Both the position numbers and the translations under genes were made by a program. Source: Haloplanus sp. (GTDB taxonomy: Archaea; Halobacteriota; Halobacteria; Halobacteriales; Haloferacaceae). Taken from it: 64,000 nt of DNA. This document shows, in pieces, positions 34,596 to 44,694 of this stretch (the stretch's first letter is position 1; every line of letters begins with the position of its first letter). The notes under the pieces are model-generated. The model searched no databases. It was not told the DNA's origin and worked only from the letters and a program-made list of their open reading frames with translations. The stretch is from assembly GCF_028275055.1 (NCBI RefSeq), contig NZ_JAQCNJ010000020.1, forward strand, positions 1-64,000, written 5' to 3'.

Positions 34596-36395
34596 ATGGC
34601 AACAAACAACTCGGAAGAAGGCGTCTCACGACGGGCATTTCTGCAGGGAACGGGGGGTGTCGCCGCCGCCGCCGCGGTTGCGGGATGTGGCGGGGGCGGC
34701 GATGCCGAAACGGGGGCGGGGACCGACAACGCCGGAACGGAGCGAGGTGAACCGGATCCCGACGCGACGTTCAACCTGATCAACTCGACGATCACCACCC
34801 TCGATCCGGTCGCGGCGACCGACACGGCCTCGGGAGCCGTTATTGAGAACGTCTTCGACGGTCTGATGAACTACCCAAACGGGGTCGCAGAGGTTGAGGC
34901 GTTGTTGGCGACGGAGTACGAAACCTCGGACGACTTTACCACGTACACGTTTTCGCTCACCGACGCACAGTTTCACGACGGCAGCGAGGTCACGGCACAG
35001 GACTTCGTCTACTCGTTACACCGATTGGCGTTTTCGGAAAACAGCCGGCGCACGCGGTTCGTCATCGACTCACTGGGGGTTACCCGACCCGAGGAAGGGG
35101 AACTCGGGGTCAGCGCCGTCGACGACAGGACGCTCGAAATCCGGCTACAGGAGCCGTTTCATGCCGTTCTCGAGATGCTGGCGTACTCCGCGTTCGCCGT
35201 GGTGCCGGAGGGCATCGTCGGCGATATCGACGGCTACGACGGGGAGATACCGTACGAGACGTTCGCACAGAGCGACCCGGTCGGGGCGGGGCCGTACGAG
35301 TTCGAGGACTGGACTCAAGGGACCAGCGCGGACATCAGACGGTTCGACGACTACCACGGCGGCGACGTCTCGAACGGTGGCGTTCACTGGGACATCATCG
35401 AAGACGATCAGGCGGCGTACAATCACGCGATGAATCAAAACGCCGACCTGTTCGGCCTGCCGACCGCACAGTACGATCCCTCGAAGGTGGGCGTCGACCG
35501 GACCGACGACCGAGGACGCGAACACGGAACCTACGGGGAGTTGCGCAACGGGCTGACCGCCAACTATCTCGCCGTGCCGGAGATTTCGGTGTACTACGTC
35601 GGGTTCAACACTGCCGTCGTTCCGAAGCCGGTCCGGCAGGCGTTTGCGTACGCGACCAACCAGCATCTCCTCGTCGACGAGGTGTTCAAACAACGCGGCG
35701 AGCCGGCTTATCATTTCAGTCCGCCGGGTGTCTACCCCGGCGGCGCGGAGGCATACGACGAACACGCGCGGAACGCCTACCCGTACGGCTACAACGAGAG
35801 TCGGCTCGACGCGGCCGCACGGATCATGGAGGATGCGGGGTACGGCCCGGACGATCCGTTCCAGATCGAATGGACGCAGTACGAGTCCGACTCCTGGCGA
35901 CAGATGGCCCAGATTCTGCGCGATCAGCTGGCGAGGGCGCACATCGAGATGGAGATCCAACGAGCGCCGTTCTCGACGTTGACCGAACGCGGTCGCAACG
36001 GGGATTTGGAGGCGTACACCCTGGGTTGGATCGCGGACTGGCCAGCGCCGGACAACTTTCTACAGCTGCTCAACCCACCACAGACGGACACCTCAACCGA
36101 TGCCCCTATCTCGTTCACGAACTGGAGTGCCGACACCGGCGATGCCGCCGGCCGGGCGACCGAGGCCTACGGGACGATTCGAGACAATCCCGAGCCGACG
36201 GACGCCGCACAGCGGGGCCGGGAGGGAGCGTACATCGAGATGGAGGAGGCCAACTGGGAGGACGTCGGGATTCTCAGCGTCTACCACTCGCTCGGCGAGC
36301 GGTTCTGGTACGACTGGGTCGATATCGAACCCGACGGGGGCATGGGCGGGTCGCGACAGAAGTTCGACGACGTGACGCTCTTCGAGCATGAGTGA
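34596..36395 (+). CDS. Peptide ABC transporter substrate-binding lipoprotein
   Basis: A 599-residue family 5 solute-binding protein (DppA/OppA type). A Tat signal (SRRAFLQGTGG) leads to the lipobox AVAGCGGG with the lipid Cys at about 31, then a Gly/Glu/Thr linker. The binding fold begins at ATFNLINSTITTLDPVAATD and includes DAQFHDGSEVTAQDFVYSLHRL (by its ends). It opens an operon with two permeases and a fused ATPase, so it captures oligopeptides (or another small solute) outside the cell. A TTTAATA box lies 36-42 nt upstream. Confidence 0.92.
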   Translation: MATNNSEEGVSRRAFLQGTGGVAAAAAVAGCGGGGDAETGAGTDNAGTERGEPDPDATFNLINSTITTLDPVAATDTASGAVIENVFDGLMNYPNGVAEVEALLATEYETSDDFTTYTFSLTDAQFHDGSEVTAQDFVYSLHRLAFSENSRRTRFVIDSLGVTRPEEGELGVSAVDDRTLEIRLQEPFHAVLEMLAYSAFAVVPEGIVGDIDGYDGEIPYETFAQSDPVGAGPYEFEDWTQGTSADIRRFDDYHGGDVSNGGVHWDIIEDDQAAYNHAMNQNADLFGLPTAQYDPSKVGVDRTDDRGREHGTYGELRNGLTANYLAVPEISVYYVGFNTAVVPKPVRQAFAYATNQHLLVDEVFKQRGEPAYHFSPPGVYPGGAEAYDEHARNAYPYGYNESRLDAAARIMEDAGYGPDDPFQIEWTQYESDSWRQMAQILRDQLARAHIEMEIQRAPFSTLTERGRNGDLEAYTLGWIADWPAPDNFLQLLNPPQTDTSTDAPISFTNWSADTGDAAGRATEAYGTIRDNPEPTDAAQRGREGAYIEMEEANWEDVGILSVYHSLGERFWYDWVDIEPDGGMGGSRQKFDDVTLFEHE

Positions 36396-36455
36396 CACGG
36401 GAATCCGCGCGGCGCGGGCGGGACCGAACGCGACGGCCCGGTCGGGGAGCCGTCG

Positions 36456-37502
36456 GTGAGCCGTTGGAGTTACTTCGCACGGCGGGTGTTGCTCGCGGTT
36501 CCGGTCGTGTTTTTAGGTACGACCGTTGCTTTTCTGATCGTTCGGCTGGGACCGATCGATCCCGCGGCGGCGATTCTCGGGGCACAACAGGTCGGATCGC
36601 CGGAGTACTATCAGCTTCGCGAACAGCTTGGCCTCACCGATCCGTTGTGGGAGCAGTACATCGACTTCATGTGGGAGATGGTCACCTTCCAGCTCGGCCG
36701 GTCGTGGGTGATCAGTCCCGGCACGCGCGTCAACGACCTCATCGCCATCTACGCTCCGCGAACGATCTGGCTGGGGTTCTGGTCCGTGCTGATCGCGCTC
36801 TGTGTCGGCATCCCGCTGGGGGTGTACGCGGGGCTCAACCCCAACACGCTCGGTGATTACGTCGCCTCATTGGGGGGGATCGTCTGGCGAGCGATGCCGA
36901 ACTTCTGGCTCGCGGTCATCATCGTTACCGTGCTGTCACAGTCTCAGGCGCTGGTCGGGGTCGACTGGGAGCGGCTGTGGGTGTCGACACAGGTCGTTAC
37001 GCCGCCGGACCTGAGCGTCTTCGCCCGCCCGAGAATCCTCATCACGCGTCCGGGCGAGGCGTGGACGCAGGTTGCGGTCGCGGTCAAGCAGGTCGCCCCG
37101 GCCGCGCTGGTGCTCGGTTCGGCGTCGATGGGCAACGAGATGCGCATCGGACGAACAGCCGTTCTCGAGATCATCAACGCCGACTACATTGAGGCCGCAC
37201 GGGCAAAAGGCGTTTCGAGTCGGCGGCTGATCTGGAAACACGTCTTCCGGAACGCCCTCATCCCGCTCGTCCCGATCATCACAGCCGAGGCGTTTCTGCT
37301 CATCGGGGGTTCGGTGCTGGTGGAAACCGTGTTCGCGATCAACGGGCTCGGATACCTGTTCTTCCAAGCCACCGTGCAAGGTGACCTGCCGCTCGTGATC
37401 TCGCTCATGTACATCTTTATTCTGCTGCTCGTCGCCGCGAACATCCTGCAGGACTTTCTCTACACGCTGATCGATCCCCGTGTGGGATACGAACGGAGCT
37501 GA
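36456..37502 (+). CDS. Peptide ABC transporter permease (DppB-type)
   Basis: A 348-residue permease with six transmembrane helices. It has the DppB N-terminus (YFARRVLLAVPVVFLGTTVAF), the LREQLGLTDPLWEQY segment typical of the family, and the EAA loop YIEAARAKGVSSRRLIWKHVFRNALIP (by its ends), which docks onto the ATPase. The start is a GTG. It pairs with the next permease as the heterodimeric channel. Confidence 0.93.
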   Translation: MSRWSYFARRVLLAVPVVFLGTTVAFLIVRLGPIDPAAAILGAQQVGSPEYYQLREQLGLTDPLWEQYIDFMWEMVTFQLGRSWVISPGTRVNDLIAIYAPRTIWLGFWSVLIALCVGIPLGVYAGLNPNTLGDYVASLGGIVWRAMPNFWLAVIIVTVLSQSQALVGVDWERLWVSTQVVTPPDLSVFARPRILITRPGEAWTQVAVAVKQVAPAALVLGSASMGNEMRIGRTAVLEIINADYIEAARAKGVSSRRLIWKHVFRNALIPLVPIITAEAFLLIGGSVLVETVFAINGLGYLFFQATVQGDLPLVISLMYIFILLLVAANILQDFLYTLIDPRVGYERS

Positions 37503-37506
37503 GACG

Positions 37507-39009
37507 ATGCACGATAGAACACCACCGGTGGACACGGAGGGCGGCCACGCCGAGGGGAGCACCGCAACCGGCGAGAAAACGGCGTCACTCACCGAACGCA
37601 TCGCGGCGACCCCGACCCCCGCGGTGTTGTGGGCGGTTGGCCTGTTGGTCCTGCTCGGCGTCGAGTTCGGCGCCGTTCTGCAGACGGGGGCCGCACTCGT
37701 CGCGGGGCTGGGACGGGCGGTCCCCGGCCTCTCGCCCGAGGCACTCGACGGTCTCCGGTCGGCCGCTCGGTCGGTGCCGACACTGCTCTCGCGGGAGACG
37801 ATTCCCACTCAGGGCTGGCGGACGGGTGCCGATGGGCCGTGGCGGTCGACGTTCGCCGGGGTCGAACCCAAACACGCCTGGCTCGTCCGGGTCGGGCTCA
37901 TCTACACCTACGCGTTCGTGTTCTTGGCGTGGCTCTGGCTCGGCTATCGCACCTACCGTCGTCACTACCGGCGCGCCGACTGGACGCCACGAGACGACGT
38001 GATCGACCGGCTACGGAGCCATCGATGGGGGCAGTTCGGCCTCGTCATCGTGTTGGCGTTCGTGGTCATGGCGCTTTTCGCGCCGGCTATGGGTCCGACC
38101 ACCGCCGACCGGAACATCCTCAACCCCTACGACCACGAGATCAAGTATTACGACGCGAGGACGGGCGGAGTCGAGACTATCGCGGTCGGGGACGCCAACC
38201 TCAGGTCGGGATCGGAGGGACCGAGCCGGAACGTGGGACCGTGGACCTACGACGCGTACGGCCGGTTCCACCCGTTCGGAACCCTCCCGAGCGGGAAGGA
38301 CCTGTTCACCTTTCTGGCCGAGGGTGCACGCATCTCCCTGAGCATCGGCGTCGCGTCGATGCTCATCTCCGGTGTGATCGGGATGGCCATGGCCACGATC
38401 ACCGCGTACTACAAGGGGGTGGTTGATCTGCTTGTTGTCCTCACGAGCGACTCGATAAAATCGCTCCCGTTGTTGATGGTGCTCATCCTGGTCGTGGTGG
38501 TGTTTCAGGGGACCTGGCTCGCCGAGGTCTACGACGGTGCCGTCCTGTTGACGTTGGTGTTGGCCCTGGTCAACTGGCCACACCTTTGGCGGGCCGTCCG
38601 CGGGCCCGCACTACAGGTCGCGGAGGCGACGTGGATCGACGCGGCGCGGAGTTTCGGCCAGTCGCCGGCGGTGATCATGCGCAAACACATGGCGCCGTAC
38701 ATCGTCGGGTACATGATGGTGTACGCATCGATGAGTTTGGGCGGGGTCGTCATCTCCGTCGCCGGACTCTCCTTTCTCGGCCTCGGGATCACACCCCCGA
38801 CGCCGGAGTGGGGTCGCGCCGTCAGCGTCGGACAGCCGTACGTGGCGACCGCCTCGTGGCATATCTCGCTTCTGCCGGGCATCCTCGTCACCCTCGTAGT
38901 GACCGGGTTCAACGCGCTTGGAGACGGTCTCCGCGACGCCATCGATCCGGAGAGCGAGGGCGACACGGCCGACGTCGAGAGCACGACGGCCGGCGGAGGT
39001 GGCGCGTGA
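37507..39009 (+). CDS. Peptide ABC transporter permease (DppC-type)
   Basis: A 500-residue permease, unusually long: ~160 extra residues at the N-terminus hold two or three membrane segments (about 38-62, 130-155) before the canonical DppC core ([22 protein letters not shown] by its ends). The EAA loop is [19 protein letters not shown]. The core carries a long external loop (about 195-265). It starts four bases after the DppB stop and ends in a GTGA overlap with the ATPase gene. Confidence 0.9.
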   Translation: MHDRTPPVDTEGGHAEGSTATGEKTASLTERIAATPTPAVLWAVGLLVLLGVEFGAVLQTGAALVAGLGRAVPGLSPEALDGLRSAARSVPTLLSRETIPTQGWRTGADGPWRSTFAGVEPKHAWLVRVGLIYTYAFVFLAWLWLGYRTYRRHYRRADWTPRDDVIDRLRSHRWGQFGLVIVLAFVVMALFAPAMGPTTADRNILNPYDHEIKYYDARTGGVETIAVGDANLRSGSEGPSRNVGPWTYDAYGRFHPFGTLPSGKDLFTFLAEGARISLSIGVASMLISGVIGMAMATITAYYKGVVDLLVVLTSDSIKSLPLLMVLILVVVVFQGTWLAEVYDGAVLLTLVLALVNWPHLWRAVRGPALQVAEATWIDAARSFGQSPAVIMRKHMAPYIVGYMMVYASMSLGGVVISVAGLSFLGLGITPPTPEWGRAVSVGQPYVATASWHISLLPGILVTLVVTGFNALGDGLRDAIDPESEGDTADVESTTAGGGGA

Positions 39010-41510
39010 CCGACCACAGAGCGGGACCGACAGAACGGACACGGGAGCGCGCCAGCGAGCCGGTTCTCGCCGTGGAGGGCCTTCGGACGACCTTCGAGAC
39101 CGATAAGGAGACGATCAGAGCCGTCGACGGAATCGACTTCGACGTGTGTCCGGGCGAGACGGTCGGACTGGTCGGTGAGTCCGGATCCGGCAAGAGCGTG
39201 ACCGCCCGTTCGATCATGGGGTTGATCGACGCGCCGGGTCGGATCGACCCCGACAGTAGCATCCGTTTTGACGGTGCGGAGTTGGTCGGGAGCTCCGATG
39301 CGGAGTGGCGGGCGGTTCGTGGCGGAAAGGTCGCGATGGTGTTTCAGGATCCACTCTCGCGGCTCAACCCGGTGTACACCGTCGGGAACCAGATCAAGGA
39401 GGCGCTGCGCATCCACCGCGGGCTTCGCGGGGCGGCGGCGACGGCGGAGGCGGTCGAGTTGCTGGAGTCAGTCGGCATCGCGGACGCACAGCGTCGGCTC
39501 GACGAACACCCCCACCAGTTCTCGGGCGGCCAGCGCCAGCGCGCGGTGATCGCCATGGCGCTTGCCTGTGATCCCGAGGTGTTGATCGCCGACGAGCCGA
39601 CGACGGCGCTGGATGCCACCACCCAGGCAAAGGTTCTCGAACTCCTCAAGCGACTGCAGGCCGAGCGGGAGCTGGCGATTCTGTTCATCACACACGACAT
39701 GGGCGTGATCGCGGACGTCTGCGATCGGGTGAACGTCATGTACGCCGGGGAGATCGTCGAGACGGCTGACGTCGAGACGCTGTTTGCCGAACCGGCGCAT
39801 CCGTACACCGAGGGGCTACTGGCGAGTATCCCGGGCGCGCAGTCGGAAACACGGCGGCTGCGGACCATCGAGGGCGAGGTGCCGACGCCGACGGATGCGC
39901 CAACGGCCTGCCGGTTCGCGCCGCGCTGCCCGAAGGCGTTCGGGGAGTGCGAGCGGGTTCACCCGGAGTCGACGGGAGTGACCACCGACGAGTCGGACCA
40001 CACGGTGGCCTGCCTGCTGTACCCGGAGGATGCCGACACCAGTTCCGACTCCAACTCCAACTCGGATTCAGAGTCGGGGGTCGCTGCAAACGTCGATGCC
40101 GGGACTCGACGGGGAGAGCCTGCGAGAGCCGACCGGCGAGAACCGTCGGGGACCGCGAGCGCCGGCGAGAACACGCGTCGGGGCGACCCCACGGGTGAGC
40201 CGTTGATCGAGGTGCGTGGCGTGGAGAAACACTACGAGGTCGGTTCGGGTCCGTTCAGGTCGGCGGCGGTCAGGGCGGTCGATGGGGTGAGCTTCGATAT
40301 TCGGCGAGGGGAGACGCTTGGCCTCGTCGGGGAGTCGGGGTGTGGAAAGACCACACTCGGACGGACCCTTCTTCAACTCGAACGGGAGACGGCTGGCACC
40401 ATCCGGTATGACGGGCGCGACCTGGCCGAGATGTCGGCCACGGAGCGTGAGGGATGGCGTCGCAACGTGGGGATGGTGTTTCAGGACCCCGACTCCAGCC
40501 TCAACGAGCGGATGACGGTCGGCGAACTCGTCCGCGAACCGCTCGACGCACACGGCTGGAAAACACCACCGCGCCGGCGGGCGCGGGTTCGCACCCTGCT
40601 GGAGGACGTGGGACTCCGGCCGGAACATTATCACCGGTATCCCCACCAGTTCTCGGGCGGCCAGCGCCAGCGTGTCGCCATCGCGAGGGCGCTCGCGTTA
40701 CATCCCGAATTTCTCGTTCTCGACGAACCCGTCTCGGCGCTCGATGTCTCCGTGCAGGCACAGGTGCTCAATCTCCTCGATGACCTGCAGGCCGAGTACG
40801 ACCTCACGTACCTGTTTATCGCCCACGACCTCTCGGTCGTACGGCATGCGTGTGACCGGGTTGCGGTGATGTATCTCGGTAACGTACTCGAGTTCGGCGA
40901 GACGGAGACGCTGTTCGAGACCCCCGCAAACCCCTACACCATCTCGCTTCTCTCGGCGGTGCCAACGGCGGAGCCGACACAGGAGACAAACCGGATCACG
41001 CTCCAAGGAACGCCGCCGACGCCACGCGAGCAACCGACCGGCTGTCCGTTCAGCACGCGTTGTCCGATGAAGGTCAGACCGCCCGAATTCGCCGACCTCG
41101 ACGAGGAACTCTTCGACCGGATCGAGACGCTCCGGACGGTCCTCCGGGAACGGTCACAGGCCGACAGATCCCTGACCGATCGGGTCGCGTCCGTGTTCGG
41201 CCGGGGTGGTGCGAACGCGGATGTCGCAACGATTCGAGACGAACTGTTCGGCGATGTCACACTGCCCCCGAAGGCAAAGCGACCGGTAGACGATGCGCTG
41301 GCGAGGCTGGAAGCGGGCGAACTCGGGGCCGCACGGCGAACGCTGGCCGACGCGTTCGGCAGCGACTGTGACAACGCCACGCCCGAAACGTACCGGGTAG
41401 GACCGACCGGGCGGACGAGCCGGTGTCACCGCCACCGCGACGGCGAGGTCGACCCCGGATCGACGGTCGACCTCGATCGGTACACCCTCGGCTCCGGTCC
41501 AGACGAATGA
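39006..41510 (+). CDS. Fused double ATPase of peptide ABC transporter (DppD-DppF)
   Basis: An 834-residue protein with two complete nucleotide-binding domains in one chain. NBD1: Walker A GESGSGKS (about 58-65), signature SGGQRQR, Walker [16 protein letters not shown]2 begins ~400: Walker [10 protein letters not shown], signature SGGQRQR, Walker [12 protein letters not shown]. Both end in the Oligo_HPY Cys motif. An acidic Ser/Asn/Asp linker of ~60 residues joins them. NBD2 has a ~110-residue insertion ([20 protein letters not shown] onward) before its last Cys-x-His pair. In most organisms DppD and DppF are separate. The GTG start overlaps the permease by 4 nt. Confidence 0.92.
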   Translation: MTDHRAGPTERTRERASEPVLAVEGLRTTFETDKETIRAVDGIDFDVCPGETVGLVGESGSGKSVTARSIMGLIDAPGRIDPDSSIRFDGAELVGSSDAEWRAVRGGKVAMVFQDPLSRLNPVYTVGNQIKEALRIHRGLRGAAATAEAVELLESVGIADAQRRLDEHPHQFSGGQRQRAVIAMALACDPEVLIADEPTTALDATTQAKVLELLKRLQAERELAILFITHDMGVIADVCDRVNVMYAGEIVETADVETLFAEPAHPYTEGLLASIPGAQSETRRLRTIEGEVPTPTDAPTACRFAPRCPKAFGECERVHPESTGVTTDESDHTVACLLYPEDADTSSDSNSNSDSESGVAANVDAGTRRGEPARADRREPSGTASAGENTRRGDPTGEPLIEVRGVEKHYEVGSGPFRSAAVRAVDGVSFDIRRGETLGLVGESGCGKTTLGRTLLQLERETAGTIRYDGRDLAEMSATEREGWRRNVGMVFQDPDSSLNERMTVGELVREPLDAHGWKTPPRRRARVRTLLEDVGLRPEHYHRYPHQFSGGQRQRVAIARALALHPEFLVLDEPVSALDVSVQAQVLNLLDDLQAEYDLTYLFIAHDLSVVRHACDRVAVMYLGNVLEFGETETLFETPANPYTISLLSAVPTAEPTQETNRITLQGTPPTPREQPTGCPFSTRCPMKVRPPEFADLDEELFDRIETLRTVLRERSQADRSLTDRVASVFGRGGANADVATIRDELFGDVTLPPKAKRPVDDALARLEAGELGAARRTLADAFGSDCDNATPETYRVGPTGRTSRCHRHRDGEVDPGSTVDLDRYTLGSGPDE
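39510..39541 (+). repeat. 32-nt identical repeat in the two ATPase halves (second copy 40641-40672)
   Basis: The DNA from CCCCACCAGTTCTCGGGCGG to CAGCGCCAGCG is identical at both sites, covering [10 protein letters not shown] in each NBD. Identity at every wobble position over a diverged gene pair suggests strong codon bias or local gene conversion. Confidence 0.6.
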
Positions 41511-41553
41511 TGCGGGTCGTCGGAGCGATCCGCGGGTGGGGTGGCCCGGAGTC

Positions 41554-41976
41554 ATGACCACGACGCCGCGGTCGGCAGGCCGGTGGGGGCGGCGCCTGCT
41601 TGATCTCGTCGGCTACGCGGTCGGGTCGACGGCGGCGGCAGTTCTGCTGACCGCACCCGTGAGCCTCGCGGCGGGACGTGGGATGGTCGGTGTCAAGATC
41701 GGCCTCTTTATCTCCGGTGTCGTCTGCGTCGGCTACGCGACCGTGCTCTGGTGGCCATCGCGGTCCGAAGCGGGAACCGACACCGCGCCGAACCACGCCG
41801 GCCGCGGCGGCCGGCCGACCGGGTTCGAGGCGGTTCTCGACCGTGTCCCGCCTTGGAAGTGGTACGGCCTCGATCCGCGGGACCGGGTCGACCCGGGGAC
41901 CAAGCTGTACGCCGCGGGTACGCTGATGTTTGTCATCTCGTTTCTGTTGGAGGCGGCGTTCGGCGTCCGGGCCTGA
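41554..41976 (+). CDS. Small membrane protein, haloarchaeal hypothetical
   Basis: 140 residues with three likely helices (about 17-35, 41-65 and 118-137) and a conserved-looking hydrophilic loop KWYGLDPRDRVDPGTKLYAAG. From memory this resembles a haloarchaeal DUF7555-like family; no function is known. The ATG at 41554 follows the ABC operon by 43 nt; the upstream extension is not credible. Confidence 0.68.
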   Translation: MTTTPRSAGRWGRRLLDLVGYAVGSTAAAVLLTAPVSLAAGRGMVGVKIGLFISGVVCVGYATVLWWPSRSEAGTDTAPNHAGRGGRPTGFEAVLDRVPPWKWYGLDPRDRVDPGTKLYAAGTLMFVISFLLEAAFGVRA

Positions 41977-42025
41977 GCGACGGCCGTCACGGCCGTTTTT
42001 GTCCGTGTAACCCGAAACACCACAT

Positions 42026-42571
42026 ATGCCAGCGGCCGGCGACGACGACATCGACGACGCGGAGCGTCTCGCCGCCTACGCGGCCCGTAACAAGCAGGCT
42101 TGGCAGGCGACGATAGCCGATATGAACGCCATATCGGCCGACCGGGCGGACGACGGGTGGGAGACGGTGACGGTTGCGGCGGGACACACCGAGCCCCGGC
42201 CCCGCGAGGCCGGCGTAACCGACCGGTACGGACTCGTCCACGTCGTCTCCGGGAGCGAGGCCGACTCGGTCGCCTCGGCGCACGATGCCGGCAGCTACCC
42301 GCGCTACGACGTCTACCGCGGGACGACCGCCACCCGCATCTTTCTGGTGACCGAGTGTCTCGACCCCGAGAGCCGGACCGCCGTTCTCGTCGCCGGGAGC
42401 GTCCGACGGCATGACGCCGGAGAACTCGCCCGAACCGCCGCTCGAACCGGGCGGATGTACACCCACATCCGGACGCTGGACGGCACACACGTGGGATCGT
42501 TCGAGCATGCAAGCCCCGAGAAGTTCTTTCCGACGACCGCTCGAACGCCGCCACCCGACAACGATGACTGA
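42026..42571 (+). CDS. Conserved haloarchaeal protein (DUF7529-like), cytoplasmic
   Basis: An acidic 181-residue protein. An N-terminal helical part (DAERLAAYAARNKQAWQATI) is followed by an alpha-beta domain with YGLVHVVSGSEADS, YPRYDVYRGTTATRIFLVTE and GSVRRHDAGELARTAARTGRMYTHIRTLDGTHVGSF (by its ends). Such pieces recur in a haloarchaea-only family I recall as DUF7529. No membrane segment or catalytic motif is seen. It has its own promoter region downstream of the membrane-protein gene, and converges on uppS2 with an 86-nt gap. Confidence 0.7.
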   Translation: MPAAGDDDIDDAERLAAYAARNKQAWQATIADMNAISADRADDGWETVTVAAGHTEPRPREAGVTDRYGLVHVVSGSEADSVASAHDAGSYPRYDVYRGTTATRIFLVTECLDPESRTAVLVAGSVRRHDAGELARTAARTGRMYTHIRTLDGTHVGSFEHASPEKFFPTTARTPPPDNDD

Positions 42572-42657
42572 CCCCAACCGGTGTCCGGATCCCCGGCCCC
42601 GACCTCGGCCGTCATCGATCGGCGCCGACTGCCCGTGCTGTCGCGGTGTGCTTCGGC

Positions 42658-43266
42658 TTATCGGCCGAACCGTCGCTGGCGGTTCTGGTAATCGAGCACC
42701 GCCCGGAGGTAATCGCGCTTGCGCACGTCCCGCCAGTTCACGTCGGTGAAGTACAGTTCCGAGTAGACGGACTGCCAGATCATGAAATCGGAGAGGCGTT
42801 CGGCTCCCGTCTTGACCAGAAGGTCGGGTTCGTCCGGAAAGACCAGACGACGCTCCACGTCGGTCTCGTCGACGTCGGCAGGGTCGAGCCGGCCGGCGTC
42901 GACCTCCTCTGCGAGCGAGCGGACGGCGGCGGCGAACTCACCCTTGCCGCCGAGGCCGACGTTCACCTGAACGGGGGCGGCGACGGGTTCGGTGTCGTCC
43001 GGAGCCCGGACCGCCACCGGTCGGGGCGCGTCGACCGACCGGAGTTCGCGTTCGAGCGTCGGCACCACCGCCTCGTCGAGAACACTCACCGAGACGGTGA
43101 CGCGGTCGGCACCGTACTCGAACGCCCAGCGGAGAACGCGTTCGAGACGGTCGTAGGCTCCCTGTTCCAGCAGGTCGCGCTCGGTGAGGACAAAGGCGAC
43201 GTGGGCGGGCGGGGCGCCGTCGTGGAGGTGGTGTCTGAGCGCGAGATACCGGTCGTACAGTCCCAC
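42658..43266 (-). CDS. Degenerate UppS-family paralogue (NgBR-like accessory subunit?)
   Basis: A 202-residue cis-prenyltransferase homologue. Its C-terminal half is clearly UppS-like: DLLVKTGAERLSDFMIWQSV, SELYFTDVNW and the terminal NRQRRFGR, which contains the R-x-G motif as RFG. But the catalytic N-terminal block HVAxxxDGN is replaced by HVAFVLTERD (22-31), with no DGN, and the substrate Arg of the VRTGG block is Lys. It is therefore unlikely to be active alone and may pair with the 33.6-kb UppS. GTG 43266 is taken as start; the frame extends further but not family-like. Divergent from the DUF92 gene. Confidence 0.75.
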   Translation of the reverse strand: MGLYDRYLALRHHLHDGAPPAHVAFVLTERDLLEQGAYDRLERVLRWAFEYGADRVTVSVSVLDEAVVPTLERELRSVDAPRPVAVRAPDDTEPVAAPVQVNVGLGGKGEFAAAVRSLAEEVDAGRLDPADVDETDVERRLVFPDEPDLLVKTGAERLSDFMIWQSVYSELYFTDVNWRDVRKRDYLRAVLDYQNRQRRFGR

Positions 43267-43350
43267 ACGAATCGCAGGCGTCGCCGGCTCAAAAGCACAA
43301 CGGGTCCGACAGCCAAGGGGGCGGCGAACCACGAGGGGCGTGTCGGGAGC

Positions 43351-43356
43351 GTTAAG
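43351..43356 (+). promoter_or_regulatory. TATA-like box for the DUF92 gene
   Basis: GTTAAG, 19-24 nt before ATG 43375, in the divergent spacer to the UppS paralogue. Confidence 0.35.
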
Positions 43357-43374
43357 TGGCCATCGCAGGTAGCG

Positions 43375-44694
43375 ATGGGTGTGACGTCCACCCTTCGGCG
43401 GGCGGGAGGGTTCGCGGCCGTCGGAACGCTCGCGCTCGCCGCCCCCGAACTCGGACGTGCGGTGGCCGCCCCCTTTGCCGTCGTAGCACTTCTCGCGGCG
43501 TTCGTGATCAACGAGGGGCGGCTGTTCGACCTGTTCGCCCGGCCACAGGACCGCCGGGACGGCCGCCTCAACGGGCTGGCAGGGTTCGCGCTGGCCGCCA
43601 CGGGACTCGCGGTCCTCTCAACGGCCCCGCGAGCGTCGATGCCGACGGCCGTCTTCGTCGCGGCGGTGTTGGTCGTCGGCTACGGCAACCTCGGCGCGCG
43701 CGCCGTCGAGCAGGTGGACACCGATCCGTTCCGCGTTGTTGCCGGCTTCAGCCTCGCCGCCTTCGCCGCCGCCGTCGCCGGGCAACTGGTCGTCGGGTGG
43801 ACGCTCGGCTCGGTCCGGCCGGTGCCGACCGTTGCCTTTCTCGCCGCGGCCGGTTCGCTCGTGGCGGCGCTCATACGGACGATGCTGTTCGAACGCGACG
43901 ACCCCATCGTGATGCTGTCGACCGGCCTCCTGCTTTGGCTGTTCGAGGGTATCGGTGTCGGTCCGGGGTTCGAGGAGGTCGGCGTCGCCCTCGGAGTGAC
44001 GGTCGCCCTCGGCTACGTCTCCTACCGCACAGGCACCGCGTCCGTGCCGGGGATGGTGACCGGGGTGTTGCTCGGTCTGCTTACCATCGTCTTCGGCGGG
44101 TTCGGGTGGTTCGCCGTTCTCATCGCATTTTTTGGGGTCGGTGGTCTCTCCGCCAAATACCGATACGACGAGAAACGGTCACGGGGTGTCGCCGAGGACA
44201 ACGAGGGGGCGCGGGGGAGCGGGAACGTTCTCGGTAACGCCGCCGTCGCGCTGATGGCCGTTATCGGCTTCGCCGCGAGCGCCGGGGTCCCGGTCGACGG
44301 CACGCTCTTTCGGTTTGCCTTCACCGGATCGCTCGCCGCCGCAATGAGCGACACGCTGTCGAGCGAAATCGGCGTCCTGTTCGATCGCCCACGGCTGATT
44401 ACGACGCTTGAACACGTCGACCCCGGTACCGACGGCGGGATCACGTGGCAGGGGTATCTCGTCGGCGTCGCCGGGGCCGGCATCATCGCCGTCGTCGCCG
44501 TCGCCCTGTTCGTGTTCAACCGACCCGCGCTCGCGGCGGCGGCCGTCGTCTGTGGCGGCGTCGCCGGGATGACCGTCGACAGCGTTCTCGGTGCGACACT
44601 CGAGGGCGGCCGCGTCGGCAACCAGACGGTCAACTTTCTCGGCACGCTTGCCGGTGCCATCGTGAGCGTCGCCCTTGCCGCTGTCCTGCTGTGA
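43375..44694 (+). CDS. DUF92/TIGR00297-family integral membrane protein (kinase-like)
   Basis: A 439-residue protein with ~11 helices. The C-terminal ~250 residues carry the DUF92 core: VGGLSAKYRYDEK, GNVLGNAAVALMAVIG, FTGSLAAAMSDTLSSEIG and TVDSVLGATLEGG, with the invariant acidic and polar residues in SDTLSSE. The first ~170 residues are a haloarchaeal extension of membrane helices. Plant VTE6 and cyanobacterial relatives of DUF92 phosphorylate phytyl monophosphate with CTP, so a polyprenyl- or phytyl-phosphate kinase role is inferred. The neighbouring cis-prenyltransferase paralogue fits. Stop overlaps the GNAT gene start (GTGA). Confidence 0.8.
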   Translation: MGVTSTLRRAGGFAAVGTLALAAPELGRAVAAPFAVVALLAAFVINEGRLFDLFARPQDRRDGRLNGLAGFALAATGLAVLSTAPRASMPTAVFVAAVLVVGYGNLGARAVEQVDTDPFRVVAGFSLAAFAAAVAGQLVVGWTLGSVRPVPTVAFLAAAGSLVAALIRTMLFERDDPIVMLSTGLLLWLFEGIGVGPGFEEVGVALGVTVALGYVSYRTGTASVPGMVTGVLLGLLTIVFGGFGWFAVLIAFFGVGGLSAKYRYDEKRSRGVAEDNEGARGSGNVLGNAAVALMAVIGFAASAGVPVDGTLFRFAFTGSLAAAMSDTLSSEIGVLFDRPRLITTLEHVDPGTDGGITWQGYLVGVAGAGIIAVVAVALFVFNRPALAAAAVVCGGVAGMTVDSVLGATLEGGRVGNQTVNFLGTLAGAIVSVALAAVLL

